33,417 nt of DNA from Anaerolineaceae bacterium (GTDB lineage Bacteria; Chloroflexota; Anaerolineae; Anaerolineales; Villigracilaceae). Location of the stretch: assembly GCA_009885525.1 (NCBI GenBank), contig VFKN01000141.1, positions 1 through 33,417 on the forward strand, in the 5' to 3' direction. Each line of letters starts with the position of its first letter. Position 1 is the first letter of the stretch. The notes below the pieces were generated by a model. It was not told the DNA's origin. It ran no database searches and worked only from the letters and a program-made list of their open reading frames with translations. Below, in pieces: positions 23,307-32,077 of this stretch. The position numbers and the translations under genes are program-made.

Positions 23307-24080
23307 CTAATTCCCGGTGAAGATGAATCTCCAAAATGAACCAATAGCCTGGGGTTTGACCCAAAACGCGGGAGTCCGTTTGCGATATTCTATGTAACTG
23401 GGGAAGCGCTCAATCAATTCTTTTTCTTCCATAAGCCGTGTCCATCCGAAAAATCCCAATGGCAGGAAAGGTATAAAACTTAAAGCGAAAATTCCTGTGT
23501 TCAGTAAAGCAAGCCCAAGCCCGACGCGCATTGCACCTGCGTAAACAGGATGACGTAAAATTTTGTAAATCGCCGCGTCGCTCATGCGTCCATCTTCAGG
23601 ATGGTAAATATATAGAAAAGCGAGTTTGTCCAAGCCAAGCGTTAGCGCGGAGCGAACCCACAAGAACGCGCCGACGACCAGCCAATACCATCCTAGAATA
23701 TGCATTAAAGTTGGGAATATGCCTTGTGTGAATCGCATTTTATTTATGTCATCCATATATGCGATATGAACAATAGCAGCAAAGATGACCGAAATCCCCG
23801 GGAAGATAAACCTCAGTGCGGCATGTTGATATGCGTTCTCTTTATATCTTTCAACGAATATTTTTTTCTGTGTGTAAGCGCGGCTAAGTAAAAGAAAGCC
23901 TAATGCAAAGATAACGATCTCGCTGTCAATCGTCCATGTGGGAATTTGGTCTGAGATGAGGAAGTAGACAGTTGTCAGCGCAAAGAAACCAAGTGCGATG
24001 CCTGCGAGTTTGAGCCTTCCACTCGCTGAATTCAATTCAGGGAAATGTTTCGCGAGCGCATCCAAGCCTTTGATGTTCAT
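23307..24080 (-). CDS. Isoprenylcysteine methyltransferase (ICMT)/phospholipid methyltransferase-like membrane protein
   Basis: Membrane protein of 257 residues with five or six hydrophobic segments. The C-terminal pattern ILRHPVYAGAMRVGLG followed by MEEKELIERFPSYIEYRKRTPAFWVKP matches the ICMT/PEMT superfamily, whose conserved Arg-His-Pro and Glu-Glu region binds S-adenosylmethionine. The substrate is likely a lipid or hydrophobic compound but cannot be specified. The start at 24080 is chosen because AAGGAG lies seven bases upstream; the frame is open for eight more codons. It follows the CYTH gene on the same strand. Confidence 0.75.
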   Translation of the reverse strand: MNIKGLDALAKHFPELNSASGRLKLAGIALGFFALTTVYFLISDQIPTWTIDSEIVIFALGFLLLSRAYTQKKIFVERYKENAYQHAALRFIFPGISVIFAAIVHIAYMDDINKMRFTQGIFPTLMHILGWYWLVVGAFLWVRSALTLGLDKLAFLYIYHPEDGRMSDAAIYKILRHPVYAGAMRVGLGLALLNTGIFALSFIPFLPLGFFGWTRLMEEKELIERFPSYIEYRKRTPAFWVKPQAIGSFWRFIFTGN

Positions 24081-24119
24081 GGTTATTCTCCTTTTATGAA
24101 TCAATTATTGTGGACTATC

Positions 24120-24728
24120 TTAATCCGCTGCTGTAATCTCCAGATCCGCAATATCTATTTTTGTATTCTTCAATTCTTCAAAACTTAACTTTGAATTATC
24201 CAGACCATATTTCTCCGAGAAACGATCGTACAGCGCATGATAACCCGCCTTGATCATCGCGCCCCAGTTCAAGCCGAGCAGATTTGCGATGTTATGAATT
24301 TCTCCGGTATTCTCCCCTTCGATCTCAACAAACGTACCGTATGGCAATTCATCCAGCATGATGTGGGTGTTGTTCAACTCGTACGTTGCGCGAAATTTTT
24401 CATAGAAAACAACGGCTTGATACCCCAACGCCTCCAGAAATTGTTTCGCGCTTTCGTGATCTTCCACTACGAATTCAATCTCCCTGCGGCTGACAACACC
24501 GCCTTCATTTTCCACACTTGGCCCTTTGAAGGTGAAACGTGCTTTGTCGTCCTGCCTCAGACGCAATACACGTTGACTGCTTCGCAGATCATTGCTGACT
24601 GTATCGAAGCGCAGATTGGTTTCATGCGTGCGCGGCTGAATCAAACGCGCCTCCAATTCGAGAAGGCGCGTTTCGATCTTCTTTAAATCATGTACATGGA
24701 ACTTAACTTCAGTTTCGTGTCCGTTCAT
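24120..24728 (-). CDS. CYTH-domain protein (class IV adenylate cyclase/CyaB-like)
   Basis: CYTH-fold protein of 202 residues. The ExExK signature is at the N-terminus (ETEVKF, residues 5-10). Further charged strands typical of the triphosphate tunnel are LRLRQDD, FTFKGP, SRREIEF and FVEIEGE. The pattern with two-part N-terminus and ALYDRFSEKYGL fits the CyaB/class IV cyclase branch, but many CYTH proteins are thiamine- or tripolyphosphatases, so cyclase activity is not assured. No clear Shine-Dalgarno precedes the ATG; a GC-rich repeat fills the gap to the upstream BCCP gene. Confidence 0.85.
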   Translation of the reverse strand: MNGHETEVKFHVHDLKKIETRLLELEARLIQPRTHETNLRFDTVSNDLRSSQRVLRLRQDDKARFTFKGPSVENEGGVVSRREIEFVVEDHESAKQFLEALGYQAVVFYEKFRATYELNNTHIMLDELPYGTFVEIEGENTGEIHNIANLLGLNWGAMIKAGYHALYDRFSEKYGLDNSKLSFEELKNTKIDIADLEITAAD

Positions 24729-24738
24729 ATATATTGAT

Positions 24739-24780
24739 CTCGCGGTGTCTCCGCAGCCGAGGATGGCGGCGAAGCATTTA
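24739..24780. repeat. GC-rich intergenic repeat (family 2, copy 3)
   Basis: CTCGCGGTGTCTCCGCAGCC then GAGGATGGCGGCGAAGCATT fills the gap between the BCCP stop (24781) and the CYTH start (24728). The GCCGAGGATGGCGGC-GAAGCAT core matches copy 1 (opposite strand) and, less well, copy 2. Confidence 0.5.
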
Positions 24781-25278
24781 TTAATGCATACTCAATAGAG
24801 TCTGTTTTTGTTCCACGCTTTCGCCAGCCTTCACGCGGATACGTCCCATCACGCCGTCGCGCGGAGCTTTGAGCTCGTTTTGCATCTTCATCGATTCGAG
24901 GATCAGAATTACCTGCCCCTTTTTCACTTCCTGACCTTCTTCCACAGACACAGCCACGATAAGACCGGGCATGGGCGCTTTGAGATGGAACTCGCCGCCT
25001 TCGATGGCGCCTCCGCCAGCCGCGGCTCTTAATCGCTTCTCGCGTTCATCTTCGATCTTGACCTGATACTGACGCCCGCGCAATAACACTTCCCAATCTT
25101 CTTCGCCTTGATAGACAAAGGATTCATAAGACTTGCCATCCAGGATTAAAGAAAATACGGGTTGTCCGCTCACCGTTTCAAAATCCACTTTCAGCAAACG
25201 CTCCCCAATGCGGACGTGATGTTCATCCACAACTTCGATCTCAAATTCTTTGTTGTCAATCGTTGTAATATATTTCAT
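24781..25278 (-). CDS. Biotin carboxyl carrier protein of an acyl-CoA carboxylase
   Basis: Biotin-attachment protein of 165 residues. Residues 98-165 form the biotinyl domain with the biotinylated Lys131 in ESMKM and the APMPG start motif. Residues 1-85 look like the BT-type beta-barrel linker that joins carboxylase and carrier regions in propionyl/methylcrotonyl-CoA carboxylase alpha chains. An Ala/Gly-rich hinge (85-95) separates them. With the biotin carboxylase gene immediately upstream, the pair looks like an alpha subunit split in two. GAGG precedes the ATG at 8 bases. Confidence 0.9.
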   Translation of the reverse strand: MKYITTIDNKEFEIEVVDEHHVRIGERLLKVDFETVSGQPVFSLILDGKSYESFVYQGEEDWEVLLRGRQYQVKIEDEREKRLRAAAGGGAIEGGEFHLKAPMPGLIVAVSVEEGQEVKKGQVILILESMKMQNELKAPRDGVMGRIRVKAGESVEQKQTLLSMH

Positions 25279-25300
25279 GCATTAACCTCGACCACCAAAA

Positions 25301-25335
25301 ATCGTAAATCGTAAATCGTAAATCGTAAATCGTTA
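25301..25335. repeat. Five tandem heptamers (ATCGTAA)
   Basis: ATCGTAA is repeated four times exactly (25301-25328) and once with a change (ATCGTTA, 25329-25335). The last unit contains the accC stop codon on the minus strand (25333-25335), so the array begins at the end of accC and fills most of the spacer before the BCCP gene. Confidence 0.85.
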
Positions 25336-26841
25336 CCTGTGCATTCTTTCCCAGCGTCCGACCCACTTCCAGTTGGACGTATCGCGTTCATTCCTGCGGA
25401 CGATATTCGCGTTGCGTTCTGTTTGCCGGTGAGCAACCAACGTCGCGAGAATCGCGGCGATCTCGGCGCTTTCCGCGCGCGCTTCAACCGCATCATCCAT
25501 CGAGAATCTTTCCTCGACGAAGCGCGTATCGAATTGACCGCCCATGAAGCGGTGCGAATCCATCAAAGTTTGGTGGAAGGGAATATTTGTGCGCACGCCT
25601 ACGATGCGATATTCTTCCAGTGCGCGGCGCATTCGCAGAATCGCCTGTCCGCGCGTTTCGCCCCACACGATTAACTTTGCGATCATCGGGTCGTAATATG
25701 GCGTAATCTCAAATCCGGGAAACACACCCGTATCCACACGCACGCCGGGGCCGGTGGGCAGCAGGCTGTGCGTGATGCGTCCCGTCGACGGCATAAAATT
25801 ATTGAAAGGGTCTTCCGCATTGATACGACATTCGATTGCATGACCCTTGCGCTGAATATCTTCCTGTTTATAGCTGAGTTGTCTGCCGCGCGCGATGCGC
25901 AGTTGCTCCGCGACAATATCCACGCCGGTCACCATTTCTGTGATCGGATGTTCAACTTGCAGGCGCGTGTTCATTTCAAGGAAATAAAAATTGCGATCTT
26001 TATCCACAAGGAACTCGATCGTTCCCGCGTTGACATAATCCACAGATTGCGCGGATTTTACGGCTACGTCGCCCATCTTCGCGCGCAGTTCATCATCCAA
26101 AAATGGAGAAGGCGCTTCTTCCAACAATTTTTGATGGCGGCGCTGAATGGAACATTCGCGCTCGCCGAGATGAATCACGTTGCCGAATGAATCCGCCATG
26201 ATCTGAAATTCGATATGGCGCGCGCCCTCGATCAACTTTTCGAGATAGACATTCCCATCCCCAAAAGCGGATTCTGCTTCGCGTCGCGCGGACGCGAGTA
26301 GGGTCGGCATTTCCTCGATATTTCTGACCTCGCGCATACCCTTCCCGCCGCCGCCCGCAGTTGCTTTAATCAGCAACGGAAAGCCGACTGTCGGCGCAAT
26401 GCGCAGCAAATCGTCGTTGGTCATGTTGCCAACATCTTCCGTGCCCGGCACAATCGGCACACCCGCTTTGATAACGGTCGCGCGCGCCTTGCCTTTATCT
26501 CCCATCGCCGCAATGGATGATGGTTTGGGTCCGATGAATGTGATTTTCAGTTCCGCGCATTTTGCAGCAAAATCTTCGCGCTCCGCGAGGAATCCATATC
26601 CAGGATGAATCGCGTCCGCGCCGGATTTTTTCGCAACCTCGAAAATTTTATCTGCACGCAGATATGATTCGCGCGAAGGCGCGGGGCCGATCAGATACGC
26701 TTCATCCGCATAGCGGACATGCAGCGCATTTCGATCTGCTTCCGAAAATACAGCGACGGTCGCGATGCCCAACTCACGACATGCGCGAATAATACGGACT
26801 GCGATCTCACCACGATTTGCAACTAATACTTTGTTGAACAT
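25333..26841 (-). CDS. accC: Biotin carboxylase subunit of acyl-CoA carboxylase
   Basis: Biotin carboxylase of 502 residues. It uses ATP and bicarbonate to carboxylate biotin on the carrier protein. Motifs are VANRGEIAVRIIRA at the N-terminus, HPGYGFLAE, the ATP-grasp loop KATAGGGGKGM (159-169), ECSIQRRHQKLLEEAPSP, and EMNTRLQVEHPITEM. The body to about residue 445 is standard. About 50 further residues extend beyond AccC length, as in propionyl/methylcrotonyl-type alpha chains. GGAG precedes the ATG at 6 bases. The carboxyltransferase gene lies directly upstream and the BCCP gene directly downstream, all on the minus strand. Confidence 0.93.
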   Translation of the reverse strand: MFNKVLVANRGEIAVRIIRACRELGIATVAVFSEADRNALHVRYADEAYLIGPAPSRESYLRADKIFEVAKKSGADAIHPGYGFLAEREDFAAKCAELKITFIGPKPSSIAAMGDKGKARATVIKAGVPIVPGTEDVGNMTNDDLLRIAPTVGFPLLIKATAGGGGKGMREVRNIEEMPTLLASARREAESAFGDGNVYLEKLIEGARHIEFQIMADSFGNVIHLGERECSIQRRHQKLLEEAPSPFLDDELRAKMGDVAVKSAQSVDYVNAGTIEFLVDKDRNFYFLEMNTRLQVEHPITEMVTGVDIVAEQLRIARGRQLSYKQEDIQRKGHAIECRINAEDPFNNFMPSTGRITHSLLPTGPGVRVDTGVFPGFEITPYYDPMIAKLIVWGETRGQAILRMRRALEEYRIVGVRTNIPFHQTLMDSHRFMGGQFDTRFVEERFSMDDAVEARAESAEIAAILATLVAHRQTERNANIVRRNERDTSNWKWVGRWERMHR

Positions 26842-26872
26842 ACATGCTCCGCATGTTTCAGGTTTCAGGTCG

Positions 26873-26923
26873 CAGGTTTCAAGTTTTGAAAACCTGGAAC
26901 CTGATACTTGGAACTTGAAACCT
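26873..26923. repeat. Inverted repeat between carboxyltransferase and accC genes
   Basis: AGGTTTCAAGTT (26874-26885) and AACTTGAAACCT (26912-26923) are perfect inverted arms. The right arm overlaps the stop codon of the carboxyltransferase gene (26922-26924, minus strand). The surrounding text is rich in CAGGTTT and AACCTG words and resembles the element between moaC and moaD. Confidence 0.6.
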
Positions 26924-28469
26924 ATAGTGGAATATTTCCGTGCTTCTTGGCGGGATTCGCGTCGCGCTTATTGCTCAACATTTCGAGCGCATTGATCAAG
27001 CGCGGACGGGTTTCCTTGGGTTCGATCACATCGTCAATATATCCGCGCTGTGCGGCAACATATGGACTGGCAAACTTCTCTTTGTAATCCGCAACCAACT
27101 CCGCTTTTCTCTTAATCGGATCTTCAGCCGCATCCAATTCTTTGCGGAAGATGATATTCACTGCGCCGTCGGGTCCCATCACCGCGATTTCAGCGGTAGG
27201 CCACGCGAGGTTCACGTCGCTGCGGATGTGCTTCGAGGACATCACGCAATATGCGCCGCCGTAAGCCTTGCGCGTAATGACGGTCAACTTCGGCACGGTC
27301 GCTTCACAATAGGCGTAAAGCAACTTCGCACCAGAGCGGATAATGCCATGATGTTCCTGAAAAGTACCGGGTAAAAATCCGGGCACATCTTCAAAGGTGA
27401 TAATCGGAATGTTGAACGCGTCGCAGAAGCGCACGAAGCGTGCGGCTTTTTCGCTTGCGTCAATATCCAGCACGCCCGCCAAAATTGCGGGTTGATTCGC
27501 GACAATGCCGATCGAATGTCCGCCCAAACGCGCAAACCCCACCACAATATTCTCCGCGTAATTTTCGTGGATTTCAAAAAATTGCCCGTTATCCATGATC
27601 ATGCGGATAACTTCTTTGATGTCATAAGGTTTATTCGCGTCATCAGGAACAATGTTATTTAATTCTTCATCCATCCGCAGTGGATCATCGCCCAATACAA
27701 AGGGCGCATCTTCCATATTATTCTGCGGCAAATAGCCAAGCAACTTGCGGATGAGATACAACGTATCCCCTTCGCTGTCTGCGGCGACATGACACACACC
27801 CGATTTTTCAGAATGCACACTTGCGCCGCCGAGTTCCTCTTGAGTCACTTCTTCATGTGTCACGGCTTTGACCACATCGGGTCCCGTCACGAACATATAA
27901 GAAGTCTCGCGTGCCATGAAAATAAAATCGGTCAACGCGGGAGAGTAAACCGCGCCGCCTGCGCACGGTCCCATGATCGCAGAAATTTGCGGGATCACTC
28001 CCGAAGCCATTGTGTTGCGCAGAAAAATATCGGAATAACCTGCGAGCGCCACAACGCCTTCTTGAATGCGCGCGCCGCCGGAGTCGTTCAATCCAATAAT
28101 GGGCGCGCCGTTTTTCATGGCCATGTCCATGATCTTGCAGATTTTTTCCGCGTGTACTTCACCGAGACTTCCGCCGAATACGGTGAAATCCTGTGAGTAC
28201 ACGTAGACGAGTCTGCCTTCAATTGTTCCCCAGCCGGTCACAACCGAGTCGCCGGTAAATTTTTGCCCGTCAAGTCCAAAGTCGTACGTACGGTGAATCA
28301 CAAAGGGATCCACTTCGCGGAACGAGCCTTTGTCTAATAATAAGTCCAGACGTTCACGCGCAGTCAGCCTGCCTTTTTTATGCTGCGCGTCAATGCGGGC
28401 TTGACCTCCGCCGAGGCGCGATTGCGCCCGCAGGTCATTCAATTGCTGGATGTTCGATTTTTCGCTCAT
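26922..28469 (-). CDS. Acyl-CoA carboxylase carboxyltransferase (propionyl-CoA carboxylase beta type)
   Basis: Carboxyltransferase of 515 residues, full length, which moves CO2 from carboxybiotin to an acyl-CoA. It shows the two crotonase-like halves, with [73 protein letters not shown] and [14 protein letters not shown]. As I recall, actinobacterial PccB has Asp in the YGGAYxVM segment where acetyl-CoA types have Ile; here it is Cys, so propionyl, acetyl or branched substrates all remain possible. Methylmalonyl-CoA decarboxylase alpha (MmdA) is a close alternative, but the adjacent biotin carboxylase favours a carboxylase. GAGAGG lies just before the ATG; the start overlaps the upstream small membrane gene by 35 bases. 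Confidence 0.9.
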   Translation of the reverse strand: MSEKSNIQQLNDLRAQSRLGGGQARIDAQHKKGRLTARERLDLLLDKGSFREVDPFVIHRTYDFGLDGQKFTGDSVVTGWGTIEGRLVYVYSQDFTVFGGSLGEVHAEKICKIMDMAMKNGAPIIGLNDSGGARIQEGVVALAGYSDIFLRNTMASGVIPQISAIMGPCAGGAVYSPALTDFIFMARETSYMFVTGPDVVKAVTHEEVTQEELGGASVHSEKSGVCHVAADSEGDTLYLIRKLLGYLPQNNMEDAPFVLGDDPLRMDEELNNIVPDDANKPYDIKEVIRMIMDNGQFFEIHENYAENIVVGFARLGGHSIGIVANQPAILAGVLDIDASEKAARFVRFCDAFNIPIITFEDVPGFLPGTFQEHHGIIRSGAKLLYAYCEATVPKLTVITRKAYGGAYCVMSSKHIRSDVNLAWPTAEIAVMGPDGAVNIIFRKELDAAEDPIKRKAELVADYKEKFASPYVAAQRGYIDDVIEPKETRPRLINALEMLSNKRDANPAKKHGNIPL

Positions 28470-28851
28470 AAGCCTCTCTCGACAATGATTTTATAGTGAA
28501 CAGGATGAAAAGAATCAATGCTAGATTTACTATAACAGCAAACAACCCATTTGGTCGCGGATTTTGCCAGACCAATCGCTCAACCCAATACCAGATCGAA
28601 TAAGCGGATGCCGCTGCGACGAGAATTTTCGCCGCCCAATTTTTTCGCTGCAAGATACTCCACGCGACGAAGATTCCCACGAAGATCCACACTGCCGCGC
28701 TGATCGTGATGACCGCCGATATTCGTGCGCCGGCAAATTCCGTCAACGCCGGGCGCCACGTAAGCGACGTCCACAAGCGCAAAATATTCCAGGCTGTTAG
28801 GGATAACACCAGCAGTAGCAGGAGGGTTACTCGAAAAGGGGGTCTGTTCAT
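28435..28851 (-). CDS. Small four-helix membrane protein of unknown function
   Basis: Protein of 138 residues from the ATG at 28851, which overlaps the stop of the preceding gene (ATGA). Four hydrophobic helices are visible, at about 8-23, 43-65, 73-90 and 100-120. A charged C-terminal tail follows ([15 protein letters not shown]). No family is recognised. The tight overlaps at both ends show that it belongs to the same transcript as the GT-C-like gene upstream and the carboxyltransferase gene downstream. Confidence 0.7.
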   Translation of the reverse strand: MNRPPFRVTLLLLLVLSLTAWNILRLWTSLTWRPALTEFAGARISAVITISAAVWIFVGIFVAWSILQRKNWAAKILVAAASAYSIWYWVERLVWQNPRPNGLFAVIVNLALILFILFTIKSLSREAYERKIEHPAIE

Positions 28852-30938
28852 TTGGTTTTCTGCCACTTTGGTTCGGGGAGCAGCCACATTAAACTCTTGC
28901 CGCCGTAGGTGCTGTAACTGCTCAGGTAACGCGAGAATTGTTTATCGTAAGGCGGGTAGGTAAGGATTTTTGTGTTGGAAAAAACGGCCCTCATTCCACG
29001 TTCACGCAAGTACATTGCTGCCTCTCCTTTTTTTAATATCTGGAAGTAATCATAACTATTGATCAATCCATCCATGTTGACAATTGTGCGATCCTTGATG
29101 AAGTAGCCGACGTTCCCGCCGCCGGTCATGCCGATTACCGCGTGGGGCGGCGTGTTCTCTTCGAGGTAGGTCACGACTTCCATATAAGGGCGGTCAGCGG
29201 GGAAGAAGCCGTGCGGCATATTCACGACTATGAATCCGCCCAGCATAAATACAAAATATGCGCCCGCTGCGATGGCTGCCGTTTCAAAGGTTAAGCGGAT
29301 TGATTTATATTTTTGAAGCGGTCTGATAATAAGGTCAATCACAATGCTGAAGACAAAAATCGTCAGCACAATCTGACTGAGCCAGTACCATTCTTTTGCG
29401 CCGCCGTAGGCAGTGGCTGTGTAAGATAGCGTTTGGATTCCGCTGCTTGCAATCAGCGGGATAAGCGCCATCTTTGAAAACGCATATAAAGTTCGGCGCG
29501 CGTTGAAAAATAAAATGGCAATGACAAACAGGGCAAGAATAATTATGACGATGTAATAACGTTCATCTTCTGTATTCGAGCCGGGATAAAACGGCTTGAT
29601 CAAAACCGCGAGCCATCTGACCATGTGCGTCAGCGGCTGCCATGTGTCATACGCGTTGCCGTAGCCGACCCCAAGGAAATCCTCCCAATTGGCGGCGGGT
29701 TTATCGTACACGGTATGCAGCAATGTTCCCCACCAGCGTTTGATCTGCCCGCTGACCGGACTCGACGTGCCAAACATGATTTTGTTGAACAGCATGTAAA
29801 GCGCAAGCGCGCCGCCCAAAACACGATAATACGCCCACCCTTCTGTCAGCCAGATTTTCCAATTTGAGCGCAACTCGTTGAGCGGATTTTGCGTGGATAA
29901 ATTTGCGTTGATTGTTTTCGTTCCAAACCAGCGCGAGGAGAATCTCAGTGCAAGAATCAATACGAGACTGATGATCCAATCGAAGAGGAGCGCGGTGCGC
30001 GGAAAATCTCCCACGATGCCGATCCGCATCGCGAGGATCATCACGCTCGAAAAGATCGCGGAACCAAGCGCGGATGCGATTATCGTTTGGCGAATCAATC
30101 CCCATGGCGTTTGCATTTTGGGATGTTGATATAAACCCGCAAAATAAAATGTGATGATTTTTATGGCGACAGCAATCACGGTTGCGCTGACCGCCGATGC
30201 TGCATACGAGTTGTAATCCGGGAAGCCGACGCGCAGCGCAATGGAACTGGTCGTCGAAAGAAAAATGATCGCCATATCAAGCGGCATTAAAAAGCGAATG
30301 GGATGTCCGCGAAAGATAATGTAAATTCCGGCGATGACTGCAAGGAAGATCAAGTCGAGGCGGCTGAACATGACGATGGTTGCGATGACTGCCAGCCAGC
30401 TGATCTGCGCGGCCGTTACTTTTTTTGTGCGCCAAGTTGATTCGAACGCGCCGAGCCTTTCAATGAACAAGACAATCGCAAATGCCGCCAGCGGACTCTC
30501 CAGCCCGGGGCGATAAAGCGCATAATGAATGTATCCATTAAACGCCCAGAAAACAGCGGCAAACATCGCAACCGCATTTGAAAGTGAGCGCGATACAATG
30601 CGATAAATCAAGACGGCTGTGGCGGCATTGAAAACTGCAATCACCATCACCAAAATGCGTAACGGCAGAATTAAATCAAAACGGGCGAGATAAAAAATGG
30701 GAATGCAAACCAGCAGCCAAAGCGGATGATAACCGTTGGTCGGGTTGATGCCATCGAAGGTGCTGCCCAATCCCATTGTGATGTTCTGTGCGACCTTAAA
30801 ATAATAATACGCATCGTCGCGGATGAACCAGGTGTTGGGAAAGTTGTACGCATCCGCTGTGGCTGCGTAAATGTGGATTCCAAGAATGGTGAGAATCAAT
30901 AGAATTTCAAAGAGGGAAAATCGTTTTAATAATTTCAT
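28848..30938 (-). CDS. Multi-pass membrane protein, GT-C glycosyltransferase-like
   Basis: Membrane protein of 696 residues with about a dozen hydrophobic segments and a soluble C-terminal part after about residue 590. The N-terminal loop IRDDAYYYFKVAQNI (Asp41, Asp42) followed by FDGINPTNGYHPLW matches the acidic first-loop signature of GT-C enzymes, which use polyprenyl-phosphate sugars at the outer membrane face. Neither donor nor acceptor can be inferred. A 22-base nested palindrome lies between it and the upstream alcohol dehydrogenase gene. No clear Shine-Dalgarno precedes the ATG. Nothing in the surrounding acyl-CoA genes suggests a shared pathway. Confidence 0.75.
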   Translation of the reverse strand: MKLLKRFSLFEILLILTILGIHIYAATADAYNFPNTWFIRDDAYYYFKVAQNITMGLGSTFDGINPTNGYHPLWLLVCIPIFYLARFDLILPLRILVMVIAVFNAATAVLIYRIVSRSLSNAVAMFAAVFWAFNGYIHYALYRPGLESPLAAFAIVLFIERLGAFESTWRTKKVTAAQISWLAVIATIVMFSRLDLIFLAVIAGIYIIFRGHPIRFLMPLDMAIIFLSTTSSIALRVGFPDYNSYAASAVSATVIAVAIKIITFYFAGLYQHPKMQTPWGLIRQTIIASALGSAIFSSVMILAMRIGIVGDFPRTALLFDWIISLVLILALRFSSRWFGTKTINANLSTQNPLNELRSNWKIWLTEGWAYYRVLGGALALYMLFNKIMFGTSSPVSGQIKRWWGTLLHTVYDKPAANWEDFLGVGYGNAYDTWQPLTHMVRWLAVLIKPFYPGSNTEDERYYIVIIILALFVIAILFFNARRTLYAFSKMALIPLIASSGIQTLSYTATAYGGAKEWYWLSQIVLTIFVFSIVIDLIIRPLQKYKSIRLTFETAAIAAGAYFVFMLGGFIVVNMPHGFFPADRPYMEVVTYLEENTPPHAVIGMTGGGNVGYFIKDRTIVNMDGLINSYDYFQILKKGEAAMYLRERGMRAVFSNTKILTYPPYDKQFSRYLSSYSTYGGKSLMWLLPEPKWQKTK

Positions 30939-30953
30939 TTATGTTTGTAAAAT

Positions 30954-31008
30954 CGGAGTGCGGACTTTAGTCCGCATATTTGGCAGGCGGACTAAAGTCC
31001 GCACTCCG
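30954..31008. repeat. 22-base perfect inverted repeat whose arms are themselves palindromic
   Basis: The arms 30954-30975 and 30987-31008 are perfect reverse complements around an 11-base loop. Each arm contains its own inner palindrome, GCGGACT/AGTCCGC. The element fills the gap between the alcohol dehydrogenase stop and the GT-C-like gene. No T tract follows, so it is called a repeat and not a terminator. Confidence 0.8.
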
Positions 31009-31015
31009 TAATTAA

Positions 31016-32074
31016 TTACCCAATATCCAGTGTAATCTTTCCGAAATTATCGCCGTGCCATAATCTTTCCTGCGCGGCGGCGGCTTCTTGGAGCGGATAC
31101 GTTTTATCGAGGATCGGTTTTAATTTTCCGGCGACGACCAAATCCATCACTTCGGAAAAATCTTCGAGCGTGCTCATGGTCGAGCCGATGATGGAGAGAT
31201 GTTTGGCGAAGATAAAGCGGTTGTCAATCTCAAATTTCGGTCCGCCGCTGTTGCCGACGGTGAGCAAGCGCCCGCCTTTTTTGAGCGCGCGCAGACTCAA
31301 TGGGAAAGTTGTGCCGACGTTGTCCACGATCACATCCACGCCGCATTTTTCGGTGGCGATGAAAATTGCCTTCGACCAATCTTCTTCTTTTGAGCGGTCG
31401 ATCAAAATATCCGCACCGAGGGATTCGGCCTCTTTCAATTTGTTTTCATTCGAGCCGATGACCAAAACTTTTGCGCCGAGATATTTTGCGACTTGAATAC
31501 TTGCGGAGTTGACTCCTCCGCCCGCGCCGACGATGGCAACGGTTTCGCCCGCTTTCACATTTCCACGCTTGATCAGTGAGTGCCACGCGGTTTGATATAC
31601 CAGCGCCGCCGCAGCCGCTGCGTGGAAGTCAAAGTCCGCGGGGAGTTTGTAGAGTTGTCGAGCGGGCAGGCAGATATATTCCGCGTATGTTCCGCGCGTG
31701 GTTTCTCCAAGTAAATGCCAGTTGCGGCACAGGTTATCCTGTTTATTCAAACAGAATTCGCATTGACCGCAGCCGAGGTTGGCGTTGATTGCGACATGAT
31801 CGCCGACCCTCAAATTTCCCCTCACCCCTAGCCCCTCTCCCGCGGGGAGAGGGGAACCAAGCGCGGTAACTTCTCCAGCGCCATCCGCGCCGTTGATGTG
31901 GGGGAGTTCGAGTTTTAATCCCGGCCAGCCATTGCGCACCAGCACATCCATACGGTTGAGCGCGGCGGCGCGCAGACGAATTAATACTTCGCCCGCTTTT
32001 GGTTCGGGCGTGGGGAAGTCTGCGTATTCAAGGACTTCGGGGCCACCGTGTTTGTGAAATAACATTGCTTTCAT
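31016..32074 (-). CDS. Zinc-type alcohol dehydrogenase / quinone oxidoreductase family (MDR)
   Basis: Medium-chain dehydrogenase/reductase of 352 residues. Four cysteines of the structural zinc lobe are intact (Cys102, 105, 108, 116). The Rossmann nucleotide-binding loop is VGAGGGVNSASIQ (182-194). The N-terminal catalytic region reads NRMDVLVRNGWPG, where classical enzymes have a zinc-ligand Cys-His pattern, as in the branch annotated broadly as zinc-binding dehydrogenase. Residues 73-86 (GSPLPAGEGLGVRG) are encoded by a palindromic repeat inserted in frame where relatives have a short loop before VGDHV. The start is 3 bases from the acyl-CoA dehydrogenase stop, so the two are cotranscribed. 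Substrate unknown. Confidence 0.88.
   Translation of the reverse strand: MKAMLFHKHGGPEVLEYADFPTPEPKAGEVLIRLRAAALNRMDVLVRNGWPGLKLELPHINGADGAGEVTALGSPLPAGEGLGVRGNLRVGDHVAINANLGCGQCEFCLNKQDNLCRNWHLLGETTRGTYAEYICLPARQLYKLPADFDFHAAAAAALVYQTAWHSLIKRGNVKAGETVAIVGAGGGVNSASIQVAKYLGAKVLVIGSNENKLKEAESLGADILIDRSKEEDWSKAIFIATEKCGVDVIVDNVGTTFPLSLRALKKGGRLLTVGNSGGPKFEIDNRFIFAKHLSIIGSTMSTLEDFSEVMDLVVAGKLKPILDKTYPLQEAAAAQERLWHGDNFGKITLDIG
31815..31857. repeat. Palindromic repeat inserted in frame in the alcohol dehydrogenase gene
   Basis: CCCCTCTCCC (31832-31841) and GGGAGAGGGG (31845-31854) are perfect arms around GCG, preceded by CCCCTCACCCCTAG. This matches half of the family 1 elements at 9326-9398 and 33332-33407. 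It encodes a Gly/Pro-rich surface-loop sequence without breaking the frame. Confidence 0.8.
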
Positions 32075-32077
32075 GTA

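Noticed and set aside
30954..31008. Intrinsic terminator after the alcohol dehydrogenase gene
   Set aside because: The stem is strong but no T tract follows on the transcribed strand, and genes continue on the same strand.
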